A stretch of DNA of 64,000 nucleotides, taken from assembly GCA_023662705.1 (NCBI GenBank), contig JAMPIM010000003.1, positions 1 to 64,000 on the forward strand. Reading direction: 5' to 3'. This DNA comes from Candidatus Gastranaerophilales bacterium. GTDB lineage: Bacteria; Cyanobacteriota; Vampirovibrionia; Gastranaerophilales; Gastranaerophilaceae. The notes under the pieces were generated by a model, which was given only the letters and a program-made list of their open reading frames with translations, was not told the origin of the DNA and ran no database searches. Position 1 is the stretch's first letter; the number at the start of each line of letters is the position of its first letter. The position numbers were made by a program, and so were the translations under genes. This document shows positions 16,202 through 24,675 of the stretch, piece by piece.

Positions 16202-18015
16202 TCGTTATTTCCTGCTTTAATCATTAATGCAATACAATCTTTCTCTGTTTGATTCAGTTTTGCGTACATTGAATGCCCAAAACCAATTTTTTTCGGATAT
16301 TGCATATAATTGCCGTAGATTCGTTTTAAATGCGCATCGATATTATTGACACTTGGAAAATGAAGTCCTTCAAACTCAATTGTTTTTAAAGGGAAAATGG
16401 TATCATACTGTGCAAACCAATTATTCCAAGTATGTCTGAAATCTACTCCCCAAACTATATCAGAGTGTTCAATGTCATTGGGTTTTATAATCTTTTTTTG
16501 CAAATTTTGAAGTAAAAATTGCAGTACATCATTTTCTATGATTTCATACTGACATCTGGATTCTATCAAATATCGTTTTGTTCTTATATTTTTTGTTTGT
16601 TCAATTTGTTCTTTTTCAGATAATTTTTGTCCGTATATATCGCAAGGGAAAATATCTACAAACAGATGAGGGCATTTTTTATGTTTGATTTTGATAAAAT
16701 AATGCGAACCTTTTTTGTTGTTTCGGTGATATGCAGGGTAAATATCAGGATTTCTTGAGCTTTTTTGAAATGCTTCAAAAACTTTTTCGTAATCACATCT
16801 TAGCATTGATGTATCAATATCATCATCCCACGGAATATAACCTTTGTGGCGAGCAGCGCCAATTAATGTTCCAAAATCAAGCCAGTATGTAAGATTATTT
16901 TCTTTGCATACATAATCCAGTTCTTTTAGTAATTCTAGATTTGCGCATTGAATATCACGAATTTGTCCTTGAGCACGAGGCAAATTTGTTATATCAAAAT
17001 TTTCATTCTTGTATTTTTGATAAGGTGTATTTTCTCTTCTTAGCCATACATTAGGTTTTGCAATACTTAGTTTCATACCCAAAATACAAAAATTCAAGCG
17101 TATTTCGGCACTGTTTTTGATGGAAAATATGAATTTGGCTAATTTAAAAAGAATGGTTGGTATAGTAAGAATCCCAAATAATATATATTTTGTTTTGTAA
17201 ATACCAACGTAAGCTTTTAGCAACCAATTCAGATTAACTTTTTTATAATAATTCATTCTTTCAGGCAGCTGAAAACAATGTTCAAATGCAAATTTTTGCA
17301 TTTCTTTATATACAAAAATTCTGTCTTTTTCTCTTTGTTCTTTTAATGCTTTTGAGTTGCAGGTTGAATCAGAACGCTGTATATAATGATATAATGTATT
17401 GGGAACAGAAATAATTTTATTAGCAAAATAAACTGATTTTACTGCAAATTCTACGTCTTCATGCAAACGTTGTTCGGTAAAAAAGATATTATTATTTTTT
17501 AAAAAAGAAGTTCGATAAATTTTATTTACACTGTTAAAAAATCGATTTGTTCTATCTGAGCATAATTTAATTTTATCTGAGATATTTTTAGCAGTTTTAG
17601 TTTGATTATATTTTAAAATATATTTCGTATAATTTTTCTTATGCTTGATTATACTTGCAGAGGCAATATCTGATTCGTTTTCTTTAGCTGCATAATATAG
17701 TTTTTCAAAAAAATCTCTATCAACATAGTCATCAGGGTCAACAAAACCAATGTATTCACCTTGTGCAGCTTTAATCCCGTTATTTCTTGCTGTACCTTGT
17801 TTAGCATTTTCTTGTATAAGTACTTTAATCCTGCTGTCTTTTTGGGTGAAATCCGATAATATTTTTAAACTGTTGTCGGTTGAACCGTCATCAATACAAA
17901 TAATTTCCAAATTTTGGATTGTTTGGTTGATTAATGATGTCAGACACGTTTCCAGATATTTTTCAACATTATAAACTGGAATAATAATTGATAAACAAAT
18001 TAAATCTTTTTTCAT
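16198..18015 (-). CDS. Fusion of GT2 glycosyltransferase and LicD phosphotransferase
   Basis: Residues about 7-230 are a GT-A fold family 2 transferase: LSIIIPVYNVEKYL, CIDDGSTDNSL and the FVDPDDYV metal-binding DxD region. Residues about 350-600 are a LicD domain with NLTYWLDFGTLIGAARHKG and IPWDDDIDTS. A hydrophobic segment at about 280-300 lies between them. The protein could add a sugar and then phospho-decorate it. I start at the ATG at 18015 (AAGG upstream); a GTG two codons earlier is possible. It is coupled to the TagD-Gfo/Idh fusion and divergent from an XRE gene. Confidence 0.88.
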   Translation of the reverse strand: MKKDLICLSIIIPVYNVEKYLETCLTSLINQTIQNLEIICIDDGSTDNSLKILSDFTQKDSRIKVLIQENAKQGTARNNGIKAAQGEYIGFVDPDDYVDRDFFEKLYYAAKENESDIASASIIKHKKNYTKYILKYNQTKTAKNISDKIKLCSDRTNRFFNSVNKIYRTSFLKNNNIFFTEQRLHEDVEFAVKSVYFANKIISVPNTLYHYIQRSDSTCNSKALKEQREKDRIFVYKEMQKFAFEHCFQLPERMNYYKKVNLNWLLKAYVGIYKTKYILFGILTIPTILFKLAKFIFSIKNSAEIRLNFCILGMKLSIAKPNVWLRRENTPYQKYKNENFDITNLPRAQGQIRDIQCANLELLKELDYVCKENNLTYWLDFGTLIGAARHKGYIPWDDDIDTSMLRCDYEKVFEAFQKSSRNPDIYPAYHRNNKKGSHYFIKIKHKKCPHLFVDIFPCDIYGQKLSEKEQIEQTKNIRTKRYLIESRCQYEIIENDVLQFLLQNLQKKIIKPNDIEHSDIVWGVDFRHTWNNWFAQYDTIFPLKTIEFEGLHFPSVNNIDAHLKRIYGNYMQYPKKIGFGHSMYAKLNQTEKDCIALMIKAGNNE

Positions 18016-18048
18016 AGCCACCTTTTACATTACATTTGTTCAAAATGT

Positions 18049-18098
18049 ATTACATGTAATGAGTTTACCATGAAAATATAAAAGGCAATACATGTAAT
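18049..18098. promoter_or_regulatory. Two ATTACATGTAAT-type palindromes between GT2-LicD and XRE genes
   Basis: A perfect 12-bp palindrome ATTACATGTAAT lies at 18049-18060, and a one-mismatch copy AATACATGTAAT at 18087-18098; their centres are 38 bp apart. A weaker inverted pair TACATT/AATGTA lies just left of the first (about 18031-18049). The paired sites in a divergent promoter region suggest the operators of the XRE protein at 18149. Confidence 0.55.
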
Positions 18099-18148
18099 GT
18101 ATTTTTTAATAATAGGAAATATAACTGGTTATAAGAGAAGTTAATCTA

Positions 18149-18493
18149 ATGTATTCTGGTTTTATGATATATGATGATAAAAAATTTATCGGGCAGGTAA
18201 TTAAAAATGCCCGTAAAAAAGCCAAATTAACCCAAAATCAATTAGCCGAAGCAATTGGGATGTCTGAAAAGAATTTAGGAAATATTGAAAACGGGAAGCA
18301 ATTTCCTCAGGTTAATAATTTTTTACATATTATGGAATTTTTAAATATTCCTTTGGAAGATTTTGGGGTCAACAATATATCTTGCAGTGATAAAGCAAAA
18401 CAAAATCTGCTTAAGTTACTTTTATCTGTAAATCCAAAGCATGCCGAAAGTTACTGCAAAATTTTTGAGTTAATTAATGATATTAAATATTAA
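18149..18493 (+). CDS. XRE family transcriptional regulator (paralogue of the 13400 gene)
   Basis: The HTH reads IGQVIKNARKKAKLTQNQL, AIGMSEKNLGNIENG and FPQVNNFLHIMEFL, parallel to the regulator at 13400. The C-terminal half is short and helical. It is divergent from the GT2-LicD gene with two palindromes in between, so local control of that cassette is likely. The start at 18149 has AAGAGAAG upstream; an internal ATG at 18164 would align better with the paralogue. The stop overlaps the convergent dapF stop region by 11 bases. Confidence 0.85.
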   Translation: MYSGFMIYDDKKFIGQVIKNARKKAKLTQNQLAEAIGMSEKNLGNIENGKQFPQVNNFLHIMEFLNIPLEDFGVNNISCSDKAKQNLLKLLLSVNPKHAESYCKIFELINDIKY

Positions 18494-19331
18494 TCTCAGC
18501 ATTAAACATATACTCAGCAGGGCCTGATAAGAAGACATCTCCTTGTGGCTTGTTTGGGGTGCCGTTCCAGACGACATTAACTTTTCCTCCAAGAAGTTCT
18601 ACATCTACATTGTTTTCCAGTAATCCGTTAAGGATACCTGCTACAACGCTTGCGCAAGCTCCTGTTCCGCAGGCAAGAGTGATTCCGCAGCCGCGTTCCC
18701 AGACGCAGAGTTCAATTTCTTTTGGAGAGTGAATTTTTATAAATTCAACATTGGTTTTTTCGGGGAATTCTGCTCCGAGTTCGATTTCCGGGCCGTAAGT
18801 TTTTGCAAGTTCAAGAAGGTTTTCGTTATCTTTTATAAAGATTACAAAATGCGGGTTTCCCATAGAAACAGCATTGCCGACAAAAATTCTGTCTTGTACC
18901 GAGATTTTATAATTAAGATTATCATTCGGAAGGAACGGAATTTCGTTTGTGTCTAAAATCGGTTTTGACATATTAACGCGAACCTGACCGTTATCAAGTA
19001 TTTGCGGTTTTATAATCCCTGCAAGAGTTTTTACGGTGAATTCTTTTTTATCAACAAGTTTTTTATCATAAACATATTTTGCAAAACATCTCATTCCGTT
19101 ACCGCACATTTGCGCTGTTGAACCATCTGAGTTGTAGAAAAACCATCCTATATCCGCTTCATCACAGTTTGTATCAGGAATAATTAAACCATCTGCTCCT
19201 ACGCCAAAATGTCTGTCGCAAAGCTTTCTAGCTGCTTCATCCATTTGTAAACCTGATTTTTTGAATTCTTCATAATCAACGATTACAAAATCATTTCCGC
19301 ATCCCTGCATTTTGGTAAATTTTATTCCCAT
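18483..19331 (-). CDS. dapF: Diaminopimelate epimerase
   Basis: DapF converts LL- to meso-diaminopimelate for lysine and peptidoglycan. The 282-residue product has the two catalytic Cys motifs, GNGMRCF and ACGTGACAS, and the N-terminal MQGCGNDFV. I start at the ATG at 19331 (MGIKFTKM) because AGAGG lies 9 bases upstream and it fits the family N-terminus. It is divergent from hisS. With lysA in this window it shows a DAP-type lysine and cell-wall pathway. Confidence 0.95.
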   Translation of the reverse strand: MGIKFTKMQGCGNDFVIVDYEEFKKSGLQMDEAARKLCDRHFGVGADGLIIPDTNCDEADIGWFFYNSDGSTAQMCGNGMRCFAKYVYDKKLVDKKEFTVKTLAGIIKPQILDNGQVRVNMSKPILDTNEIPFLPNDNLNYKISVQDRIFVGNAVSMGNPHFVIFIKDNENLLELAKTYGPEIELGAEFPEKTNVEFIKIHSPKEIELCVWERGCGITLACGTGACASVVAGILNGLLENNVDVELLGGKVNVVWNGTPNKPQGDVFLSGPAEYMFNAEINI

Positions 19332-19384
19332 TATTAAAAACCTCTTTTTATAGTACAATATGATTATATAGGGGAATTAAAACG

Positions 19385-20614
19385 ATGGCAATAATAAAAG
19401 TACAAAAAGGAACAAAAGATATATTACCTGCTGATATGCCTGTTTGGCATTTTATGGAAGAAAAGGCTAATGAAGTTTTTTCAAAATACGGCGCAAAAGA
19501 AATTAGAACTCCGATTTTTGAAGCAACAGAATTATTTGCACGCGGTGTTGGTGATACAACAGATATTGTTAACAAAGAAATGTACACTTTTGAAAAATCT
19601 GAGCGTTCTTTAACACTTCGTCCTGAAAACACAGCTGGTGTTGTTCGTTCTTTTATTGAAAACGGTATGCACAGACTTTCCGCTCCTGTAAAATTATGGT
19701 ACAAAGGCCCAATGTTCAGATATGAAAGACCTCAGGCAGGACGTCAAAGACAGTTTCATCAGGTTGGTGTGGAAGTTTTTGGTATCAAACAAGCGACTGC
19801 TGATGCAGAAGTTATTTTGATGGCGGTTAATTATCTTAAGGCTCTAGGGCTTAATGATTTATCTGTTGAATTGAATTCTCTTGGGTGTCCTCAATGCCGT
19901 GAAGTTTTCAAAACAAAACTTAAAGAAGTTTTAAAACCTTATTTATCTCAGCTTTGTCCAGATTGCCAATCAAGATATGAAAAAAATCCTCTAAGACTTT
20001 TGGATTGTAAAGTTGAAGAGTGTAAAGAAATTTATGCAAAACCTGAAATTCAATCTGTTATTCAATCTGATTTTATTTGCGATGATTGTTCTAATCATTT
20101 TGAAGAATTAAAAGGTTATTTGGATAAATTAGGTGTAAATTATTCGATTAATAAGCTTCTTGTAAGAGGTTTGGATTACTATAACAGAACTGTTTTTGAA
20201 ATAAAATCAAACAATCTGGGTTCTCAGAATGCTGTTTGCGGCGGCGGCCGCTACGACAGCCTTGTGAAAAACCTTGGCGGAGAAGATACTCCTGCAATCG
20301 GTTTTGCAATGGGTATGGAAAGGTTAGCCTCACTTCTTGGTGAAAAACAAGATGAGAAAACTCAGGCATTTGTAGTTTCTAATAACTCTCTTGAGGCTAT
20401 CAAATTAACTGAAGAGTTGCGTGCTCAAGGTATCACTTGTGAATTCGATTTGACTAATAAAAAGTTTGTTAAACAACTTGAAAAAGCTTCTAAAGTTGCA
20501 AAATATGCACTTATTTTAGGTGAAGATGAAATCGCAGCTGATAAGGTTACGGTTAAAAATTTGTCAAACTCAGAACAGAAAACTGTAGATAGAAATAGCA
20601 ATTATTTTATTTAG
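19385..20614 (+). CDS. hisS: Histidyl-tRNA synthetase
   Basis: The 409-residue class II synthetase has RGVGDTTDIVNKEMY, motif 2 with RYERPQAGRQRQFHQVG, the His-specific LVRGLDYYNRTVFE, motif 3 around AIGFAMGMERL, and a C-terminal anticodon-binding domain. GGGGAA lies before the ATG. The downstream HExxH protein starts 16 bases after the stop and may be cotranscribed. Confidence 0.96.
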   Translation: MAIIKVQKGTKDILPADMPVWHFMEEKANEVFSKYGAKEIRTPIFEATELFARGVGDTTDIVNKEMYTFEKSERSLTLRPENTAGVVRSFIENGMHRLSAPVKLWYKGPMFRYERPQAGRQRQFHQVGVEVFGIKQATADAEVILMAVNYLKALGLNDLSVELNSLGCPQCREVFKTKLKEVLKPYLSQLCPDCQSRYEKNPLRLLDCKVEECKEIYAKPEIQSVIQSDFICDDCSNHFEELKGYLDKLGVNYSINKLLVRGLDYYNRTVFEIKSNNLGSQNAVCGGGRYDSLVKNLGGEDTPAIGFAMGMERLASLLGEKQDEKTQAFVVSNNSLEAIKLTEELRAQGITCEFDLTNKKFVKQLEKASKVAKYALILGEDEIAADKVTVKNLSNSEQKTVDRNSNYFI

Positions 20615-20630
20615 CTGTTTTCTTCTTAAT

Positions 20631-21434
20631 ATGCGTATAAATTCGTATGACAGTACTTCATTTGGTGTGAATCTGAATTCTCCGAAACTTCGTTATGACA
20701 AAAAAGATTTTTTTGTTAATATTAACGGTTACGGGAAGAATTGGCTTTGGGCATATAGAACAAAGAAAACGGCTGATAAAGCAGTTGATTTGGTACGAAA
20801 AGATTCTGAGCCTGAATCGGTTTTGAAGTTTATAACAAACGGGATTGCAAAAGCAAATAAGTTTTGTATGGAAAGGAATAAGCGTTCAAAAACGGGGCTT
20901 TTGAGAGCCCAGAGAGATGGCTGGGAATCTCCTGAATGGCCTTGGGGTGATTTGATTACGTATTTTGGAGCAGGACGCTATAGTTTGTATAAAGCAAGAC
21001 TGCATGAGACTGGTATGAATCAGCCGATAACAAGACCTAATGATAAAATTGGGATTTCACGTCCCACATATACTCATGAAATTATTCATGGAAACAGCGG
21101 GTGTATAAATGATTCATTGGATTATGTTTTTGAACTCAGTAAGAAAATTTTTCCGAAATTTATACATAAAGAAGTTCAATCCGAGGATATGAAAGAGGTT
21201 AATGATACAATAGCTGAAATTAGATGGGTACTTGCGCATTCAACTCCTTGGGTTAGAGGAAGTGATGCTATTTCAAATGTTTTTATGCGTGTAATGTATA
21301 AAGCAATCGGGATAAAAACTTATCCTTTAGCAGAAGGTGTTTCGTTGGATTTGGAAGCTTATTGTACGGAGCTTGAGGATTATAAAAAAGAGTTTCCGTA
21401 TTATTTTGAGAAACCGCCTGAAATTATTGAGTAA
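20631..21434 (+). CDS. Protein with N-terminal motif and HExxH, unknown family
   Basis: The 267-residue protein starts MRINSYDSTSFGVN, close to the chosen start of MalQ (MRINFGDNSPSF), so it carries a variant of the shared N-terminal peptide. YTHEIIHG at about 148-154 contains HExxH, which could bind zinc as in metallopeptidases, and SLDLEAYCTELEDY near the C-terminus is acidic. No membrane segment or signal peptide is evident. A chance HExxH cannot be excluded. There is no clear ribosome binding site, and the gene probably shares the hisS transcript. A strong terminator follows. Confidence 0.55.
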   Translation: MRINSYDSTSFGVNLNSPKLRYDKKDFFVNINGYGKNWLWAYRTKKTADKAVDLVRKDSEPESVLKFITNGIAKANKFCMERNKRSKTGLLRAQRDGWESPEWPWGDLITYFGAGRYSLYKARLHETGMNQPITRPNDKIGISRPTYTHEIIHGNSGCINDSLDYVFELSKKIFPKFIHKEVQSEDMKEVNDTIAEIRWVLAHSTPWVRGSDAISNVFMRVMYKAIGIKTYPLAEGVSLDLEAYCTELEDYKKEFPYYFEKPPEIIE

Positions 21435-21436
21435 AA

Positions 21437-21460
21437 AAAAGAACCCCGAAGGGTTCTTTT
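21437..21460. terminator. Bidirectional intrinsic terminator
   Basis: AAAAGAACCC (21437-21446) and GGGTTCTTTT (21451-21460) form a perfect 10-bp stem with a CGAA loop, an A run before and a T run after. It sits between the convergent genes ending at 21434 and 21467 and can serve both. Confidence 0.9.
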
Positions 21461-21466
21461 TTTTTA

Positions 21467-22603
21467 TTATTCGTAAATATAACCGTTTGTAAGGTCAATT
21501 TTGATAGGAGCAAGAAGTCTCAAGTTAACGATTTCGTTAGGCATTGTTAAGACTTTAGCGCCTTTGAATATTCTTCTCCAGAATCCGATTTTCTTAGGAT
21601 CAAGAGTTGCTACACCGTAAACCATTACAGCCTGGTCGTTTGGAGTTACTAGAAGTTCGTTCTTGATAATAACTTCGCCGTTTTGTCTGAATAGTTTACC
21701 TTTTTGAACGTATTTTACCTGACCTTTCATATCACTGTTTTCAGAGATAAGAAGATATTTTTCTTTAGTAACATAGTTTTGTGGTGTTTTAGCTGTGTAA
21801 ATATCAGTTACGTTTGAAATTTCTGAACCAACAACTGTTTCAAGCTTGATAGGGAAGATAGTTCCGGCAGGAACAATACCGATTGAACCTTGAACTTTTA
21901 CGTTGTCAACGATATAACCTTCAGCTGTTCTTTTTTGCATAACTTCTGCAAGTTTAGCGTTTGGATTAAGCTTAGCTTCCTGCATCATTTTGTAAAGAAT
22001 CATAGCAACTTCTGCTCTGTTTGCAGGTCTTTCAGCTTCCATTTTGCCTTCGTGACCAGGCATAACAACAACAAGGTCAAGAACGTGAGCTTTTGCAGCT
22101 GCCATCAAGAACCAAGCAGGCATTTGAGTATAATCTTCGTATGATTTAGAGATAATATCGTTAGCTCTTTGCTGGCTGATTTGGTTTGTAGTTAAAGCGT
22201 TTACTGCGATGTTGATAGCTTCTGCTCTTGTTACTGAGTCAAAAGGTCTGTAGCCTGTACCTTTAGCATCAGGGATTAGGTCGAAATAAACCGCTTTTTT
22301 GATTTGATTATAAGCCCAGAAATCAGGAGTTACGTCTATGAAGTGGATATCCTGAGTAACGTCTGTATTTTCTTGTCCTAAAGCTTTGATAGCCATAGAA
22401 GCAAATTCTGCTCTTGTTACAGGGATATCAGGTTTGTAAGTTCCGTCAGGGTAACCTACAACAACACCGACTTCTGTTAAAAATTTGATTGATTGATATG
22501 CCCAATGAGCTTCGTCCATATCAGTATAGAATGCGTTTGCAGGGTTGTTTAACATAACTAATGCTGCTAAAACGAACATACCTTTGATTAATCTTTTGAA
22601 CAT
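21467..22603 (-). CDS. S-layer homology (SLH) domain protein
   Basis: A signal peptide (about residues 1-24, ending ANAFY) is followed by three SLH-type repeats of about 60 residues. Landmarks are HWAYQSIKFL with VVGYPDGTYKPDIPVTRAE, FWAYNQIKKAVYF with YRPFDSVTRAEA, and PAWFLMAAAKA with RPANRAEVAMI. A beta-rich C-terminal region follows. SLH domains bind secondary polymers of the cell wall; in cyanobacteria and relatives they tether the outer membrane or form porins. This 378-residue protein lacks an obvious porin barrel. GGAGG precedes the ATG by 7 bases. Confidence 0.87.
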   Translation of the reverse strand: MFKRLIKGMFVLAALVMLNNPANAFYTDMDEAHWAYQSIKFLTEVGVVVGYPDGTYKPDIPVTRAEFASMAIKALGQENTDVTQDIHFIDVTPDFWAYNQIKKAVYFDLIPDAKGTGYRPFDSVTRAEAINIAVNALTTNQISQQRANDIISKSYEDYTQMPAWFLMAAAKAHVLDLVVVMPGHEGKMEAERPANRAEVAMILYKMMQEAKLNPNAKLAEVMQKRTAEGYIVDNVKVQGSIGIVPAGTIFPIKLETVVGSEISNVTDIYTAKTPQNYVTKEKYLLISENSDMKGQVKYVQKGKLFRQNGEVIIKNELLVTPNDQAVMVYGVATLDPKKIGFWRRIFKGAKVLTMPNEIVNLRLLAPIKIDLTNGYIYE

Positions 22604-22686
22604 TAAATGTCCTCCTTTTTAGTATAGAACTCTATAACTCTATGCTATATGAAAAAGGCGCTTAATGCAATTTATTTTAACATTTA

Positions 22687-23619
22687 TTAATACAACTCAA
22701 ATTCAGATTTTTGCGGGAATTTTTGCTCCAAGAGCACTTTTATATTTTTCCTGTCTTCGGGTTTGGTTTTTCTGCAATCATTTATGCATAAAAGTTTTGT
22801 ATTAACTTTCTGAATCTCTTTTATCGCAGATGTTGTTATATTATAGCATTTTGATTCGGCAGACAGTTTCTTAAAGTATCTGTTATAAAAACTTGGTTGG
22901 ATGTTTCTTAATTCACCCATATTTTTAGCAAGTGTATAATATGTGACGCACATTCTTTGCATATCCGTGAATTTTCTGAATCTATGATTTAAGGTTTCAT
23001 CAAATTCGGGTTTAAACTCTTCAATACACTCTAAAAATAATGATTTTCTATAAGCATCAATGCCGTGATGCGGGAAGAATGCGGGGATGTTTTTATTAAA
23101 TCTTTTCTTTACAAGATTATATGCTCTCTGTATGGTATGTCCATAAAGATGTTTATAAATCCTGAAATTCCAAATCCTTTTATCAACTCTGCAAACAGGT
23201 TTTTCATCAACAAAGAAAAAGTCTTTGTCCACATTATCCCATAAGAGGGTATCATCATTAGCATAAAGAAAATACTCAGACAATTCCGGAATATAAGGAA
23301 TTCTTGATTCGATTGCACACGAATTAAACAACGGTAATTTATCTTGAGGAATTATTTCCGAATGGTCAACAATTTTAATCTTTTTGTTCTCTAAGTTTAA
23401 CCATTCGGGAGTTTGATTATCTGTAACAAGAAAAATTCTGTTTATCCAAGGTGCATATTTTTCTATTGAACGAAGCGAATATTTTAGTTCGTCATTATTA
23501 ACAAAACTACAATCATCAACTGCGTCTTTATTATAGCTTTTTGTGGTGTATTTGCTTTTCTTTTCGCGCCAGTTTTTATCGTTTTCATCTACCCACAAGT
23601 AAACTAAATCAATATTCAT
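22687..23619 (-). CDS. Stealth family phosphosugar transferase
   Basis: The conserved regions of the Stealth family can be seen in order: IDLVYLWVDENDKNW (CR1), ELKYSLRSIEKYAPWINRIF with LVTDNQTPEW, then IESRIPYIPELSEYFLYAND (CR2), and later FPHHGIDAYRKS (CR3). These enzymes transfer hexose-1-phosphate to capsule or surface polymers. I start at the ATG at 23619 because GGAGG lies 5 bases upstream, inside the codons that would follow an earlier in-frame ATG at 23637. It fits functionally with the LicD/TagD island at 12-18 kb. Confidence 0.88.
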   Translation of the reverse strand: MNIDLVYLWVDENDKNWREKKSKYTTKSYNKDAVDDCSFVNNDELKYSLRSIEKYAPWINRIFLVTDNQTPEWLNLENKKIKIVDHSEIIPQDKLPLFNSCAIESRIPYIPELSEYFLYANDDTLLWDNVDKDFFFVDEKPVCRVDKRIWNFRIYKHLYGHTIQRAYNLVKKRFNKNIPAFFPHHGIDAYRKSLFLECIEEFKPEFDETLNHRFRKFTDMQRMCVTYYTLAKNMGELRNIQPSFYNRYFKKLSAESKCYNITTSAIKEIQKVNTKLLCINDCRKTKPEDRKNIKVLLEQKFPQKSEFELY

Positions 23620-23660
23620 TTCATCCTCCTTCTTCATTATATATGAAACAGAGAAAAGGG

Positions 23661-23693
23661 AACAGGCGGCGGAGCGAAGCTCCGCCGCCTGTT
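23661..23693 (-). terminator. GC-rich hairpin after the sigma factor gene
   Basis: A perfect 15-bp inverted repeat (23661-23675 and 23679-23693) with a GAA loop lies just past the sigma gene stop. On the minus strand it is followed by CCCTTTTCTCTGTTT, so it can act as a terminator. Its stem is far richer in G and C than the surroundings. Confidence 0.7.
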
Positions 23694-23705
23694 AATCAGA
23701 TGTCC

Positions 23706-24635
23706 TTAACATGCATCCAGATAAGATTTAAGACACTCGATATTATCAACTTTTCTTAGTTTTTGTATAGCAGCGTTTTCGATTTGTCTTATACGTTCTT
23801 TTGAGAATCCTAATGCGTTTCCGATTTGTTCCAGTGTTTTAGGTTCCTCATCGTCAATCCCGAATCTGCGTTTAATAATTTCCTGTTCCCGTTGGTCTAA
23901 TTTGCTTATCAGTCTTGTGATATCCTGTTCCTGTAATTTGCTCTGTGCGCTTGCTTCCGGCGATTTATAAGTCGTATCTTCCACATAATCCTGAATACAT
24001 AAATCGTCTGTTACAAATGTATCTAAGCTCACAGGTTCTTTTTTAAGTGCGTTTTTTACTTCTTCAATTTTTTTGAAATCCAACCCTGAGATTTTTGAAA
24101 TAGTTTCGTCATCAGGCTCAAGAGTATCATTTCCAATAATGTCTTCGCAAGCTTTCTTGTACCTGCGAATCTTATCAAGCATATGCACAGGAATCCTAAT
24201 AGTACGAGAGTGATTAGAGATTGCCCTGATAATTGTTTGTTTAATCCACCATGTTGCGTAAGTAGAGAATTTAAAATTTTTTCTGTAGTCATATTTTTCT
24301 GCCGCCTTTATTAATCCTAATGATCCTTCCTGTACCAAATCCATAAACAGAACACCCTGCCCGATATATTTCTTGGCAATACTCACAACAAGTCTTAAGT
24401 TTGCCTGCACCAATTTTTCTCTTGCCTGTTCTCTCTCTTGTTTAGTACCTTCCTGAATCGCTTTCCCCAGCTCAATTTCCTCTCTTTTTGTAAGCATTCG
24501 TTTTCTGCCGATTTCTTTTAAATACATTTGTAAAATATCATCGTTGTTTACAACAGCACTAAAAGTTTTTGGCAGTGTTAAATCCATTTCACTATCGTCG
24601 ATGTACTCGACGTTGTTACTCAAAGCTCTGCTCAT
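23706..24635 (-). CDS. RNA polymerase sigma factor, RpoD-like (group 2 style)
   Basis: Region 1.2 ([20 protein letters not shown]), region 2 ([46 protein letters not shown]), region 3 and region 4 ([21 protein letters not shown] and [11 protein letters not shown]) are all present in 310 residues. There is no long N-terminal region 1.1, as in the group 2 sigma factors abundant in cyanobacteria, so it may be a secondary rather than the primary sigma. I prefer the second in-frame ATG at 24635 because AGGAG lies 9 bases before it; the first (24644) is too close to that site. Confidence 0.93.
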   Translation of the reverse strand: MSRALSNNVEYIDDSEMDLTLPKTFSAVVNNDDILQMYLKEIGRKRMLTKREEIELGKAIQEGTKQEREQAREKLVQANLRLVVSIAKKYIGQGVLFMDLVQEGSLGLIKAAEKYDYRKNFKFSTYATWWIKQTIIRAISNHSRTIRIPVHMLDKIRRYKKACEDIIGNDTLEPDDETISKISGLDFKKIEEVKNALKKEPVSLDTFVTDDLCIQDYVEDTTYKSPEASAQSKLQEQDITRLISKLDQREQEIIKRRFGIDDEEPKTLEQIGNALGFSKERIRQIENAAIQKLRKVDNIECLKSYLDAC

Positions 24636-24675
24636 CTTTTTCATCTCCTCCGTTCTAAATTAATAGACGAAGTTT

